A stretch of DNA of 64,000 nucleotides from Mesorhizobium tianshanense. GTDB lineage: Bacteria > Pseudomonadota > Alphaproteobacteria > Rhizobiales > Rhizobiaceae. The stretch is from NCBI RefSeq assembly GCF_007830515.1, contig NZ_VLKT01000009.1, positions 1-64,000 on the forward strand. The letters run 5' to 3'. The notes under the pieces are model-generated. The model did not search any database. It had not been told where the DNA came from and was given only the letters and a program-made list of their open reading frames with translations. Position numbers and translations under genes: made by a program. This document shows, piece after piece, positions 45,805 to 55,026 of the stretch (the first letter of the stretch is position 1; each line of letters opens with the position of its first letter).

Positions 45805-46426
45805 ATGAGCCTGTTCCTGGCATTCCTCGGCGTCTCGTTCATCGTCATCGCCACACCCGGACCGGACACGGCCATCACCATTCGCAACACGCTGCTCGGA
45901 GGTCGCGCCGGCGGCGTGTCCACCGCGCTTGGCATCGCCAGCGGCCAGACGATCTGGGCGCTGGCCACCAGCGCCGGCATTGTCGCCCTGCTGGTCGCTT
46001 CGGAGCCGCTGTTCCTCGCCGTCAAATATGCCGGTGCTGCCTATCTCGTCTATCTCGGCGTCAAGGCGCTGCAGGAGGCGCTGCGGCCATCGCACCAGGC
46101 GGAGGCGCTGGCCGTCGCCAACGCTGACGGCGACAAGCGCCTTTCGCCAGGGCCTGATTAGCGATCTCGGCAATCCAAAGATGGCCGTGTTCTTCGCCAG
46201 CCTTTTGCCCCAGTTCGTGCCGCCGGGCCAGGAAAGCTTCGCGGCGTTGCTTGGTCTCGGAGCCGTCTTCGCCGTCATGACCTTCACCTGGCTGGCTCTT
46301 TACGCGACGGTCGTCGCCAAGGCGGGAGATTTCCTGCGCCGGCCATCTATCCGCCGCATCATAGAGGGTGTGACCGGAATGCTGCTGATCGGTCTCGGCA
46401 TTCGCATCGCGACCGAGCACCGCTAG
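45805..46426 (+). pseudogene. LysE/RhtB family amino acid exporter, frameshifted
   Basis: Two in-register halves make one ~207-residue LysE-type exporter. The first (45805-~46137) has TPGPDTAITIRNTLLGGRAG and AYLVYLGVKAL. The second (~46139-46426), in the +1 frame, has FRQGLISDLGNPKMAVFFAS and ends in IRIATEHR. The join is at AAGCGCCTTT (46135-46144): loss of one GC from a GCGC tract would give exactly this break. As written, translation stops at 46161 after half the protein, so it is a pseudogene or contains a sequencing error. AGAGGTG precedes the start. Confidence 0.85.
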
Positions 46427-46529
46427 ATGGAGCGCACTTTCACCGACTGTCCTGGATGCCCCAGGGTAATCCTTGACGAACCACCTTGGTTCACCAATAA
46501 TCATCAAGAACCAAACGAAAGATAAGACC

Positions 46530-46775
46530 ATGACGGCTTTTACCGTGCGCGTCCCGGACGAAACCGCAAACAGGCTTGACCAGCTTGCCGAAAAGCTCGA
46601 CCGCTCGCGCTCCTATGTGGCCGCGCAGGCCATTGAGGACTTTGTAGCCCGTGAAGAATGGCAACTCGCCGAGATAGAGGCCGGGTTGGCCGAAGCCGAG
46701 CGCGGCGATTTTGCCAGTGATCGTGATGTAGCCGCAGTTATCGGAAAATACGTCAAGTCCGCCCGCCAGGCATGA
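46530..46775 (+). CDS. Ribbon-helix-helix antitoxin (ParD/CopG type)
   Basis: An 81-residue antitoxin. The RHH DNA-binding part is at the N-terminus (TAFTVRVPDETANRLDQLAE), then LDRSRSYVAAQAIEDFVARE, and a C-terminal helical tail for toxin binding. It overlaps the toxin start by four bases (ATGA). The upstream frame (from 46473) has no ribosome site. As family knowledge, such pairs autorepress. Confidence 0.9.
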   Translation: MTAFTVRVPDETANRLDQLAEKLDRSRSYVAAQAIEDFVAREEWQLAEIEAGLAEAERGDFASDRDVAAVIGKYVKSARQA

Positions 46776-47065
46776 GCCGCAAGAGAATCCGCTGGACCAA
46801 ACGAGCGCTGCGTCGGCTTGACGAAATCGGCGCACACATCGAGAAAGACAACCCTGAGGCGGCCGCCCGAGTCATTGCGCGCATCGTGACGGCGGCGGAA
46901 CATCTCGCCGAGCAGCCGGCCATGGGGCGCATGGGGCGCATCAAGGCGACGCGGGAGCTCGTTTTGGTTGATATTCCGTATATCGTCCCCTATCGCGTCA
47001 ACGGCGACACTGTCGAAATCGTCGCCGTCATGCACGCCGCCCTGCGGTGGCCGCGGACCTTGTAA
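46772..47065 (+). CDS. RelE/ParE-superfamily toxin
   Basis: A 97-residue toxin with the superfamily pattern: basic N-terminus (KRIRWTKRALRRLDEIGAHI), the RELVLVDIPYIVPYRV beta core and C-terminal VEIVAVMHAALRWP. Members either poison gyrase (ParE) or cut mRNA on ribosomes (RelE); the Arg-rich ParE look favours gyrase but this is not proven. It pairs with the preceding RHH antitoxin. Confidence 0.9.
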   Translation: MSRKRIRWTKRALRRLDEIGAHIEKDNPEAAARVIARIVTAAEHLAEQPAMGRMGRIKATRELVLVDIPYIVPYRVNGDTVEIVAVMHAALRWPRTL

Positions 47066-47107
47066 AGTCGCCCAACACCGTGGCCCGCGTCATCAGGCCA
47101 CACCGCC

Positions 47108-47860
47108 TCAGCCTGCCTTCCTAGTCATGAAGGCCATCAAGGCGGCGCGGGCCTCGTCGGACTTCAGCCGCTCGCGGAAATGCTCGCTTTCCTGGCCGAT
47201 GCGGGCAACAAGCTCCTCGCGCGAACCGCGCATCAGGTCGCGCGCGATCTTCAGCGCTTGCGGCGGCTTGGCCGCGATCTGGCCGGCGGCGGCAAGCACG
47301 GAGGCTTCGAGCTCGTTTTCCTCGACCACCGCGTAGATCAGTCCGGCGGCCTTCGCCCGCTCGGCCGAAAAGCCTTCGCCAAGCCCAAGAAGCGCGAAGG
47401 CGCCTTGCCGACCCAGTATCTGCGGCGCAAGCAGGCTCGACCCCGCCTCGGGCACCAGGCCGAGATCGACGAAGGGCGTGCGGAACATTGTGCGCGGCGT
47501 GGCGAAGGTCAGGTCGCAATGCAGGTTGAGCGTGGTGCCGATGCCGACCGCGATGCCGTCGACGCCGGAAACCATGGGCTTTTCCGCCCTGGCCAGCGCC
47601 ATCAGGAAATCCCAGACTTCCGCGCCGCCCTCGCCGCCGGTGGCGACGACCATGAAATCGGCAAGGTCGTTGCCGGACGAGAAGGCGCCTGGCACGCCGA
47701 GGAAGACATGGACGCGGACCGCTGGATCGGCATCGCCCTCGGCGAGGGTTTTGGACATTTTCGCATACATGGCGCGCGTCAGCGCGTTCTTCTTGTCCGG
47801 GCGGTTCATGCGGATGATCTGGATGGCGCCCTGGCGCTCGACGAGGATATGCTCTGTCAC
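47108..47860 (-). CDS. Enoyl-CoA hydratase/isomerase family protein
   Basis: A 250-residue crotonase-fold enzyme. The oxyanion-hole segments are AFSSGNDLADFM (~59-70) and GVDGIAVGIGTTLNLHCDL (~98-116); FVDLGLVPEAGSS holds the Glu commonly used in hydration. It acts in acyl-CoA catabolism. It lies 54 bases after the acyl-CoA dehydrogenase on the same strand, so both probably serve one pathway controlled from the site at 49775. Confidence 0.9.
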   Translation of the reverse strand: MTEHILVERQGAIQIIRMNRPDKKNALTRAMYAKMSKTLAEGDADPAVRVHVFLGVPGAFSSGNDLADFMVVATGGEGGAEVWDFLMALARAEKPMVSGVDGIAVGIGTTLNLHCDLTFATPRTMFRTPFVDLGLVPEAGSSLLAPQILGRQGAFALLGLGEGFSAERAKAAGLIYAVVEENELEASVLAAAGQIAAKPPQALKIARDLMRGSREELVARIGQESEHFRERLKSDEARAALMAFMTRKAG

Positions 47861-47914
47861 GGGTGATCCTTTGTGAACGTCAGGCCTTTGTGAAACGCCA
47901 AGCTCTGTGAAACG

Positions 47915-49684
47915 TCAGGCAGAAATCAGCGTCTTTCCGGCGGCGGCAAGGCTTTCGGCGCCGCCGATGACGCGCTCCTTCAGCGCGCCCGCTTCGCCAA
48001 GCAGGTTTTCGGCGAAGAAGCGGCAAAGCGCGATGCGATCCTGGTCGGCAAGTGCGCCGCGCGCCAGATAGGCGCCGCCCGCCGCAAGCGAGATCAGCCT
48101 CAGATACGGCGTCGCGCCGGCCAGCGCCTCGTCCGAGCGCCCGTCGGCAAGCAACCCTTGCAGGAAGCGCGTCGCCTGGCCGAGGTCGTCGAGCGCCCGG
48201 TCGAGACCATCGGCGGTGCGGCCGAACCCCCCAAGATTCGAGGTCCGCACTTGGTTGGCGATCGCTTTCAATTCGGCGATGTAGCCATGCACGTGCTCGC
48301 CGCCGGCAAGCGGCAGCTTGCGCGCCACCAGATCGATCGCCTGGATGCCGTTGGTGCCTTCGTAGATCGGCGCGATGCGCGCGTCGCGATAGAGCGCTGC
48401 AGCACCCGTCTCCTCGATGAAGCCCATGCCGCCATGCACCTGCAGACCGAGCGAAGCGACCTCGACGCCGACATCGGTGGAGAAGGCCTTGGCCAGCGGC
48501 GTCAGCAGATTGGCACGCTCCTGCCAGTGGGTAGCTTCACCGCCGTCCGAGACCCGCGCGACGTCGATGGCATGCGCACAGGAATAGCTGATGGCGCGCG
48601 CAATCTGGGTCAGCGCTTTCATGGTCAGGAGATTGCGCTGCACGTCCGGGTGATGGACGATCGGCGCCATGCCGTCGCCGTCATAACTCGCAGCCTTGCC
48701 TTGCCGGCGGTCATTGGCGTAGGCGATCGCCTTCTGCGTGGCTGTTTCGGCGACCGCCACGCCCTGCATGCCGACGGCGAGCCGGGCGTTGTTCATCATG
48801 GTGAACATGCAGGCGAGGCCCTTGTTTTCCTCGCCGATCAGCCAGCCGATCGCGCCAGGCACCATCCCTTCGAAACCATCGCCATAGATCATGGTGCAGG
48901 TCGGCGAGGCGTGGATGCCTAATTTGTGCTCCAGCCCGGAGCAGAACACGTCGTTGCGTGCGCCCAGCGCGCCATCGTCGCCGACCAGGAATTTCGGCAC
49001 CAGGAACAGCGAAAGGCCCCGCGTGCCGGCCGGCGCGTCCGGCAGCCGCGCCAGCACCAGATGGATGATGTTGTCGGTGAAATCGTGCTCGCCATAGGTG
49101 ATGAAGATTTTTTGCCCGAAGATGCGGTAGGTGCCGTCGCCGGTCGGCTCGGCACGGGCGCGCAAGGCAGCGAGGTCCGAGCCCGCCTGCGGCTCGGTCA
49201 GGTTCATCGTGCCCATCCATTCGCCGGAGACGAGCTTTTCCAGGTATTTGGCCTTCAGCGCCGGCGAGGCGTGCTTGTCGAGTGCTTCGACCGCGCCCAT
49301 GGTCAGCGTCGGGCCGATGCCGAAGGCCATGGCGGCGGAGTTCCACATTTCGAGCGCTGCCACACCCAGCATGGTCGGCAGCGCCTGGCCGCCAAATTCC
49401 TGCGGTGCGGACAGCGCGTTCCAGCCGCCGTCGACCCAGCGGCGATAAAGTTCCTTCCAACCGGGCGGCGTGGTGACGGCAGCGCCGTTCAGCACCGCGC
49501 CTTGTTCATCGCCGATCTTGTAGAGCGGCGCGACCTCCTCTGTGGCGAAGCGGCCGGCTTCCGCCAGAATGGCGTCGACGAGGTCTTCGCCAAGCTCGCC
49601 AAAAATGCCGGCGTCGAGCGCCGGCTTCAGGCCGGCCACATGCTTCAGCGTGAAGGCGATTTCCTCGACTGGTGCCCGATACAT
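47915..49684 (-). CDS. Acyl-CoA dehydrogenase, long form (DmdC/AidB-like architecture)
   Basis: A 589-residue FAD enzyme: N-terminal extension, the core dehydrogenase (MNLTEPQAGSDLAALRARAE at ~158-177 and the FAD/CoA segment IFGQKIFITYGEHDF), and a ~120-residue C-terminal domain. The C-terminal Glu region (YEGTNGIQAIDLVARKL) is intact. This architecture occurs in 3-methylmercaptopropionyl-CoA dehydrogenases and many uncharacterised homologues. It heads the operon with the enoyl-CoA hydratase; a LiuR-like site is ~90 bases upstream. Confidence 0.92.
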   Translation of the reverse strand: MYRAPVEEIAFTLKHVAGLKPALDAGIFGELGEDLVDAILAEAGRFATEEVAPLYKIGDEQGAVLNGAAVTTPPGWKELYRRWVDGGWNALSAPQEFGGQALPTMLGVAALEMWNSAAMAFGIGPTLTMGAVEALDKHASPALKAKYLEKLVSGEWMGTMNLTEPQAGSDLAALRARAEPTGDGTYRIFGQKIFITYGEHDFTDNIIHLVLARLPDAPAGTRGLSLFLVPKFLVGDDGALGARNDVFCSGLEHKLGIHASPTCTMIYGDGFEGMVPGAIGWLIGEENKGLACMFTMMNNARLAVGMQGVAVAETATQKAIAYANDRRQGKAASYDGDGMAPIVHHPDVQRNLLTMKALTQIARAISYSCAHAIDVARVSDGGEATHWQERANLLTPLAKAFSTDVGVEVASLGLQVHGGMGFIEETGAAALYRDARIAPIYEGTNGIQAIDLVARKLPLAGGEHVHGYIAELKAIANQVRTSNLGGFGRTADGLDRALDDLGQATRFLQGLLADGRSDEALAGATPYLRLISLAAGGAYLARGALADQDRIALCRFFAENLLGEAGALKERVIGGAESLAAAGKTLISA

Positions 49685-49774
49685 GCCGCTCGCTCCTCCT
49701 CTGTCCGGCAGGTCAACTTAAGGTCCGTGGCGACACAAAACCATCCGCTTTTGGGTCGCCTCTCTCACCTTCTT

Positions 49775-49790
49775 TTTACGTAAACGTCAA
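49775..49790. promoter_or_regulatory. LiuR-like operator upstream of acyl-CoA dehydrogenase
   Basis: TTTACGTAAACGTCAA contains the perfect 10-bp palindrome TTTACGTAAA and extends as ACG-T-x-ACG, like the motif reported for MerR-family LiuR regulators of branched-chain and fatty-acid catabolism. It is ~91 bases from the start at 49684. The regulator is not in this window. Confidence 0.5.
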
Positions 49791-49893
49791 ATTTTGTCAC
49801 GCAGATTTTGCAATTGCTGCGGCGCACGCTAAACTTGGCAAAAAGCCGCACCGTTCGACCGGCGACGGACGAAGATACCGGACACGACCGCCC

Positions 49894-50106
49894 ATGCTCG
49901 CCAGATCTGACGCCTATCGCTGCATCGAATGCGGCCTGCCTTACCGAGCGGCAGGTTTTTCCTACCATCGGGGCAAGATCGAGGACGGCGCCGCCTATTG
50001 GTCGGATCGCGGCATTCTGTGTTCGCCCCAATGCTCGCTGGCCCATCACTGCAAACGCCAGGCCGAGGGAACGCTGCCGCAAACGCCGGCACCCGACCCG
50101 TTCTAA
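49894..50106 (+). CDS. Small zinc-ribbon-like protein
   Basis: A 70-residue protein with two Cys pairs, C10-x2-C13 (YRCIECGLPYR) and C43-x3-C47 (CSPQCSLAH), a likely zinc site, plus a Pro-rich C-terminus. The ATG at 49894 has no strong ribosome site, and an in-frame upstream extension exists. I know similar small CxxC proteins in rhizobia, unnamed. It lies between the acyl-CoA operon (divergent) and the Xre/RES pair. Confidence 0.6.
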   Translation: MLARSDAYRCIECGLPYRAAGFSYHRGKIEDGAAYWSDRGILCSPQCSLAHHCKRQAEGTLPQTPAPDPF

Positions 50107-50284
50107 ATCCAGCCGCTCTACCGCCAGTGACCGCCGGTCAGCGGTCATGCTGGTTGTGAAAAAGGTCTCATGTTTGAAATCTAGACCGCTGGGCGTTCCT
50201 TGATCACTCGACATCGAACGTTGCAAAGCGGCAAGATGCCGCCTATATCTACGGCAGATTGCCGAAGTATGCAAGGAGTCCGTC

Positions 50285-50722
50285 ATGTCTACTACCATTG
50301 TCGAAGAGGTTGCCCGCAAGCTCGGCGGCCAGACGGTTCTTGGGGCCATTGTTCGGTCGCAGGCCGATCTGGCGCTCGCCGTACGTAACCGCCTGCCGCT
50401 GGCGACGCTCAAGGGGCTGACCCTTGCGGGGCTGAGTGATCAGGAGATCGAGAAATTCGTGATCCCCCAGCGGACCCGCCGGCACCGCGCCGATAAGCAC
50501 CAGCCGCTGACGATCGATGAGTCCGATCGGGCCGTCCGACTCCTCCGGGTCCAGTCGCTGGCGGAAGATACCTTTGGCGACAAGGACAAGGCCAATCGCT
50601 GGTTACGCCGGCCTCTCACCGAACTTGGCGGCGAGACGCCTCTGGCGGTTGCCCAGACCGAGGCGGGCGCCCGCGTCATCGAAACCATTCTCGGCAAGAT
50701 CGCCTGGGGCGCCGCCGCCTGA
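50285..50722 (+). CDS. Xre/MbcA/ParS-type antitoxin of a RES system
   Basis: A 145-residue antitoxin. A helical DNA-binding N-terminus is followed by the DUF2384 C-terminal domain (RWLRRPLTELGGETPLAVAQ and ETILGKIAWG), which blocks the toxin active site. AAGGAG precedes the ATG. Its stop overlaps the toxin start by one base (TGATG), so the two are coupled. It differs from the orphan at 22055 in length and sequence. Confidence 0.9.
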   Translation: MSTTIVEEVARKLGGQTVLGAIVRSQADLALAVRNRLPLATLKGLTLAGLSDQEIEKFVIPQRTRRHRADKHQPLTIDESDRAVRLLRVQSLAEDTFGDKDKANRWLRRPLTELGGETPLAVAQTEAGARVIETILGKIAWGAAA

Positions 50723-51183
50723 TGCTGCTGTGGCGTCTGTCAGGCAGGCAGCACGCCTGGGCGCTTGACGGCGGCTATGGCCTGCATTTTGACGGCAGAT
50801 GGAACTCGCTGGGACATGCGGTCACCTATTGCGCGACCTCTCCCTCGCTCTGTGTCCTGGAAAAACTCGTTCACATCGAGGATCCGGCCCTGCTTCCTGA
50901 ACTTGTGATGGTCACTTACGATGTTCCGGATGCACTCGGCGTCGAGACCGTCGGTCTTGATGAACTTCCGCCGGACTGGCGCCGTCACGAGGCATGGACA
51001 CAGCAACGAGGGGATGCCTGGCATCAGGCGCGCTCGACGCCATTGCTCCGGGTGCCGTCAGCAATTGTGCCGATCGTCCGTTCGCCTGATCTGAACATGG
51101 TCGTGAATCATAATCATTCCGCTGCAAGTGAGGTGAAGATCATTGCCGCCGACCCATTCGTCCTCGATCCGCGGCTATTCTAG
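50722..51183 (+). CDS. RES-domain NAD+-consuming toxin
   Basis: A 153-residue toxin of the MbcT/Res family, which depletes NAD+. Active-site residues fit the family: R5 (LWRLSG), R26 (FDGRWNSLG), Y36 and E47 (VTYCATSPSLCVLEKLVH), plus S in LRVPSAIVP and the N in NHNHSAASEV. It is complete, and with its antitoxin forms a full two-gene module. Confidence 0.92.
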   Translation: MLLWRLSGRQHAWALDGGYGLHFDGRWNSLGHAVTYCATSPSLCVLEKLVHIEDPALLPELVMVTYDVPDALGVETVGLDELPPDWRRHEAWTQQRGDAWHQARSTPLLRVPSAIVPIVRSPDLNMVVNHNHSAASEVKIIAADPFVLDPRLF

Positions 51184-51486
51184 GATGAGAACGCAATTAG
51201 GAATGGCCGAGTTAGGGTGGCTAGCCACCGTTGAGCTGTTCATCCCGACGCTCGACCGCTTACGTCGGAAAGGCCGCGCTTCAGAGCCGCCCGCTATCGT
51301 TGTTCCTGTCTATGGCAACAGCGTTGAAGCTATTTGACCGACAATCACGCTCGTCGCTTTGCCCTCAAACTTTGGGGGTGCGGTAATGATAGCTTCGCCA
51401 GCGCCCACTCAGCCTCGTCAGGACTCGAAGCATTTCCTTAACCATGGCGGTTCAGGATCGGGCTTTGGCCAGCAAGGATCTGCCGT
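51184..51486. other. Intergenic region without a supported gene
   Basis: About 300 bases between the RES toxin and the GH25 gene. Short frames have no family resemblance and no good ribosome site. The GH25 promoter presumably lies in the second half. No repeat or operator stands out. Confidence 0.4.
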
Positions 51487-52707
51487 TTGAAAACGCCGGC
51501 GCACCCTCTTCGCCGCTTCAAGTCTTTGTTTGTGCATGTCGTTATCCCAAAGCCGCTACGCGCTTTGGGCCGGCCTGCACTGGCGCTTCTCGCCATAATC
51601 GCCGCGATGGCGCTGGCGCAGGCGGCAAAAGCCTCCGACTTCTCCCGCCCGTGGAAGGATGCCGACCGGGCGCTGGTGATCGACGCCTACGAATACAATT
51701 CCATCGATTGGGCTAAGCTTACAACCGACAAGCGCATCGTCGGCTTCATCAACAAGGCGTCCGACGGGATGCCGCCAGCCTATTTCTGTTTCGGCAACGA
51801 AACCGAGACGAGGCTCTGCAAGGCGCTGTGGAAGCGCCATGCGGTGGCACAGGAACTGTTCCAGACGCGCAAGGTGGTGGCCAAGGCGCTCGGCCTGAAA
51901 TGGGGCGCCTATCATCTCGCCCGCCCCGGCAACCCCGTGGGGCAGGCCAATAATTTCATCGATTTCGCGAAACCTGGGCCAGATGACCTGCTTGCTCTCG
52001 ACATCGAGGACGACGACCCCACGCAATGGATGTCGCTCGAGGATGCCGAGGAATTCGTTCGCCATGTGCATCGGCGGCTTGGCCGCTTTCCGGTGCTCTA
52101 CACCAACGGCAAGACCGCCAGGCACATCGCCGACAACAAGTACAAATACACGCTCCTGTCACGGCTGCCGCTCTGGTATGCGCGCTACAAGCCCGACATC
52201 GGCGTGCATTTTCCGATGGGCAACTGGCAAGGCTACGCGCTGTGGCAGTTTTCGGCGAAAGCCAATTGCGGCCGGTTCCGCTGCCCCTACCGGGTCGCGG
52301 GCACGCCGAACGATATCGACGTCAATGTCGCGCCGATGGATGCCGCCACACTGCGCGCGCAATGGCCGTTCGGCGGCCTGATCGACGTTCAGCCGGACTA
52401 CCTCGCCTCGATTCCGGTGCCCCTGTCGCGCGAGGCCGGGCTAGCCGGCGACACCATCACCTACGCCACCGTGGCGACACCGCCGTCCTTCGGAGAAATG
52501 GTCGCCGTGTTCAGCGCACGCTGGGCCAAATTCCGCGATAGCTTTCAAATGCCTGCTGTGAAGGCGGCGCCACGCACTCCGCGCGGAATTGCCGAATATG
52601 TGGCCTCGACGCGGAAGGAAAATCGCTCCGCATCAGCCCTCGAAGCTACGCCCGTCGCCGGCGATCCGGTCAGCACCGCCTCGACCGAGTTCGATCACGG
52701 GGGCTGA
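51487..52707 (+). CDS. Secreted GH25-family muramidase (lysozyme)
   Basis: A 406-residue glycosidase. An N-terminal hydrophobic segment (LALLAIIAAMALAQAAKA) acts as signal or anchor. The GH25 domain follows: D and E catalytic residues fit VIDAYEYNS and LLALDIEDDDPTQW, with PLWYARYKPDIGVHFP and GYALWQFS. It would cut peptidoglycan. A C-terminal extension of ~120 residues has no recognised fold. The likely start is TTG 51487 with AAGGAT upstream; an internal Val start cannot be excluded. Confidence 0.82.
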   Translation: MKTPAHPLRRFKSLFVHVVIPKPLRALGRPALALLAIIAAMALAQAAKASDFSRPWKDADRALVIDAYEYNSIDWAKLTTDKRIVGFINKASDGMPPAYFCFGNETETRLCKALWKRHAVAQELFQTRKVVAKALGLKWGAYHLARPGNPVGQANNFIDFAKPGPDDLLALDIEDDDPTQWMSLEDAEEFVRHVHRRLGRFPVLYTNGKTARHIADNKYKYTLLSRLPLWYARYKPDIGVHFPMGNWQGYALWQFSAKANCGRFRCPYRVAGTPNDIDVNVAPMDAATLRAQWPFGGLIDVQPDYLASIPVPLSREAGLAGDTITYATVATPPSFGEMVAVFSARWAKFRDSFQMPAVKAAPRTPRGIAEYVASTRKENRSASALEATPVAGDPVSTASTEFDHGG

Positions 52708-52730
52708 AATCTGAAAACCCGTTCGAAGGG

Positions 52731-54008
52731 TCAGCGCGCCTGCTCGCGTGCGACGGCCTGCCAGCCAATGTCGCGGCGGCAGAAGCCTTGCGGCCAATCG
52801 ATCCGGTCGAGTGCGGCATAGGCCCGTCTCTGCGCCTCGCCGACCGTGCCGCCGACAGCCGTGACGTCGAGCACGCGGCCGCCATTGGCGACCAGCGCAC
52901 CGCTGTTGATGGCGGTGCTGGCATGAAAGACCTCGACGCCGTCGCGTGCGGCCTCTTCGACGCCGCGGATGACCGAGCCCTTTTCCGGCGTGCCGGGATA
53001 GCCCCTGGCCGCCATCACCACGGTGAGTGCCGTCTCGTCACGCCAGCGCACCGAAGTATGCGCAAGCTGGCCATCGGCGGCAGCGTTGAGCAGGACCAAG
53101 AGATCGTCCTTCAACCGCATCATCAGCACCTGGCATTCCGGATCACCGAAACGGGTGTTGTATTCGATCAGCTTCGGCCCCTCGTCTGATATCATCAGCC
53201 CGGCAAACAGCACGCCGGAAAACGGCGCGCCAAGTTCGGCCATGCCGCGCATGGTCGGCTCGACGATCTCGCGCATGGTGCGGTCGATCATCTCCGGCGT
53301 CATCACCGGCGCCGGCGAATAAGCGCCCATACCGCCAGTGTTCGGGCCAATGTCGCCATCACTGAGGCGCTTGTGGTCCTGTGCGGTGCCGAACGGCAGC
53401 GCGATGGCGCCGTCGCACAGGCAAAAGAAACTCGCTTCCTCGCCGACGAGAAACTCCTCGACCACCACCTCCGCGCCGGCTTGTCCGAAGGACCCTTCGA
53501 AACAGGCATCGAGCGCGGCCAGTGCCTCGGCCAACGTCATGGCGACGGTGACGCCCTTGCCGGCGGCCAGCCCGTCGGCCTTGATCACGATCGGCGCGCC
53601 CATCTTCTCGACGTAGGCCTTGGCCGACGCGAGGTCGCCGAAACGGCCATAGGCGGCGGTCGGGATGTCGTATTTCGCGCAAAGGTCCTTGGTGAAACCC
53701 TTCGAGCCTTCGAGCCGCGCTGCAGCTTTGGACGGGCCGAAAACGCGAATGTCTGCGGCGCGAAGGTCGTCGGCAATGCCGGCGACCAGTGGCCCTTCCG
53801 GCCCGACCACGACGAGATCGATCTTTTTCTCGGTGCAGAACCGGGCCACCGCCGCGTGATCGGCAATGTCGAGCGTCACCAGCTCGGCTTCTTGGCCGAT
53901 GCCTGGGTTGCCCGGCGCCGCGTAGAGCTTCGTCAGCAGCGGCGAGGCTGCGATCTTCCAGGCCAAGGCATGTTCGCGGCCGCCGGAGCCGATCAACAAA
54001 ACACGCAT
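52731..54008 (-). CDS. purD: Phosphoribosylamine-glycine ligase
   Basis: A 425-residue ATP-grasp enzyme, step two of purine synthesis. Motifs: [16 protein letters not shown] start, [16 protein letters not shown] (ATP loop), and [18 protein letters not shown]. The start at 54008 gives the standard length; six extra in-frame codons upstream are less typical. It is alone: the nearest gene upstream is unrelated, and GH25 converges. Confidence 0.96.
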   Translation of the reverse strand: MRVLLIGSGGREHALAWKIAASPLLTKLYAAPGNPGIGQEAELVTLDIADHAAVARFCTEKKIDLVVVGPEGPLVAGIADDLRAADIRVFGPSKAAARLEGSKGFTKDLCAKYDIPTAAYGRFGDLASAKAYVEKMGAPIVIKADGLAAGKGVTVAMTLAEALAALDACFEGSFGQAGAEVVVEEFLVGEEASFFCLCDGAIALPFGTAQDHKRLSDGDIGPNTGGMGAYSPAPVMTPEMIDRTMREIVEPTMRGMAELGAPFSGVLFAGLMISDEGPKLIEYNTRFGDPECQVLMMRLKDDLLVLLNAAADGQLAHTSVRWRDETALTVVMAARGYPGTPEKGSVIRGVEEAARDGVEVFHASTAINSGALVANGGRVLDVTAVGGTVGEAQRRAYAALDRIDWPQGFCRRDIGWQAVAREQAR

Positions 54009-54252
54009 GCCCAGATCCCTTGCCATTCCACGATCAGGACTGCGCTATTGCGCCCCGGACGATGGGTCAAGACATTTGGGTGATTTGACACGACTTGCAC
54101 ACGGGAACGTGCGGCATCGATGTTTCCGATGCGCGCAATCCTGCCGGCTGCGATCAGCTCCGGAAGACGACCGGCGCCCTGCGCGGGCTGGTTTTCGCCC
54201 CTCAACAGGCCGTCATGAATCAGGAATACCCGTTAAGCGGATACCACTAGCT

Positions 54253-54768
54253 TCAGCAATTTGTTCGGCGGGCTAAATGTTCATATGTGATTTGCCAAGG
54301 GTCGCTCTCGGAAGATCTTTCCTCGCCGATCCAATGGAAGCTGTTGGCAGTGATCTCAGTGAAACGCCATCGAGTTTTCAGACCGCGCGAGTCATCGCCG
54401 AGCTGGACAATGTTCTTACCCTCGGCCCGCCCGATCTGGCGCGAGTAATCTCGGTTGAGCGGGTCATTCCATATGATGTGCCAGCCACCGATCCCAGGAT
54501 CGAAGATGCGCAAAGTCGTGCCATACATCGTCGACGGCGCAGGGCGCTTGGGCCTGATCCAAACGTCCTGAATCGCACAGCCTTCGAGCACCCAGCCAAA
54601 ATGGCATTCTCCAGTCCATTTCTGGATTGTGCCGTCGTCGAGGTGGCGGACCGTGTCGATTTCCCAGCTTCCGATTAGCCATCCATACAGGTCCATGTCT
54701 TTCGCTCGGTCGGCTGGGGGACCTTCGGATCCGAGAGCAGAGAGAAACGGGGAAATCGTCATCGTCAT
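54253..54768 (-). CDS. DUF1579-like hypothetical protein
   Basis: A 171-residue soluble protein. It has the pattern of DUF1579-like or lipocalin-type proteins: LYGWLIGSWEIDTVRHLDDG near the start, then WIRPKRPAPSTMYGTTLRIF and a final FHWIGEERSSES. AGGAGA lies 6 bases upstream of ATG 54768; a second Met is 2 codons later. I do not know its function; it is isolated between purD and ubiA. Confidence 0.7.
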   Translation of the reverse strand: MTMTISPFLSALGSEGPPADRAKDMDLYGWLIGSWEIDTVRHLDDGTIQKWTGECHFGWVLEGCAIQDVWIRPKRPAPSTMYGTTLRIFDPGIGGWHIIWNDPLNRDYSRQIGRAEGKNIVQLGDDSRGLKTRWRFTEITANSFHWIGEERSSESDPWQITYEHLARRTNC

Positions 54769-54861
54769 GGTTTCTCCTATGGATAAGCGAGCCGCCGCAA
54801 GGCGCCGGAGCATTGCCGCCACAACTTGCAGCGTTGCGGTTTCCAGGGCTTGGGAAAAATT

Positions 54862-54869
54862 GCTATAAT
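54862..54869 (+). promoter_or_regulatory. Candidate extended -10 promoter upstream of ubiA
   Basis: TGCTATAAT, an extended -10 element (TG-N-TATAAT), lies 158 bases before the ubiA start. No good -35 is spaced correctly, which is compatible with an extended -10 promoter. The assignment is by appearance only. Confidence 0.35.
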
Positions 54870-55026
54870 GCCGCCATGGGCGGCTTCCTTGAATTTGTCG
54901 ATTTGGGGCTTTTCAGCCTTTTGCGCAGGCCCTGCTGGACGAAATTAAATCGAGTGGTTCGAATTTCAAACTGACCCACCACCGACGAGACTTGACGCTT
55001 TCCGCCGCTGCTGCCACTCCAGCACA

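Noticed and set aside
51143..51337. Small plus-strand frame after the RES toxin
   Set aside because: No family resemblance and overlaps the toxin end; not supported.
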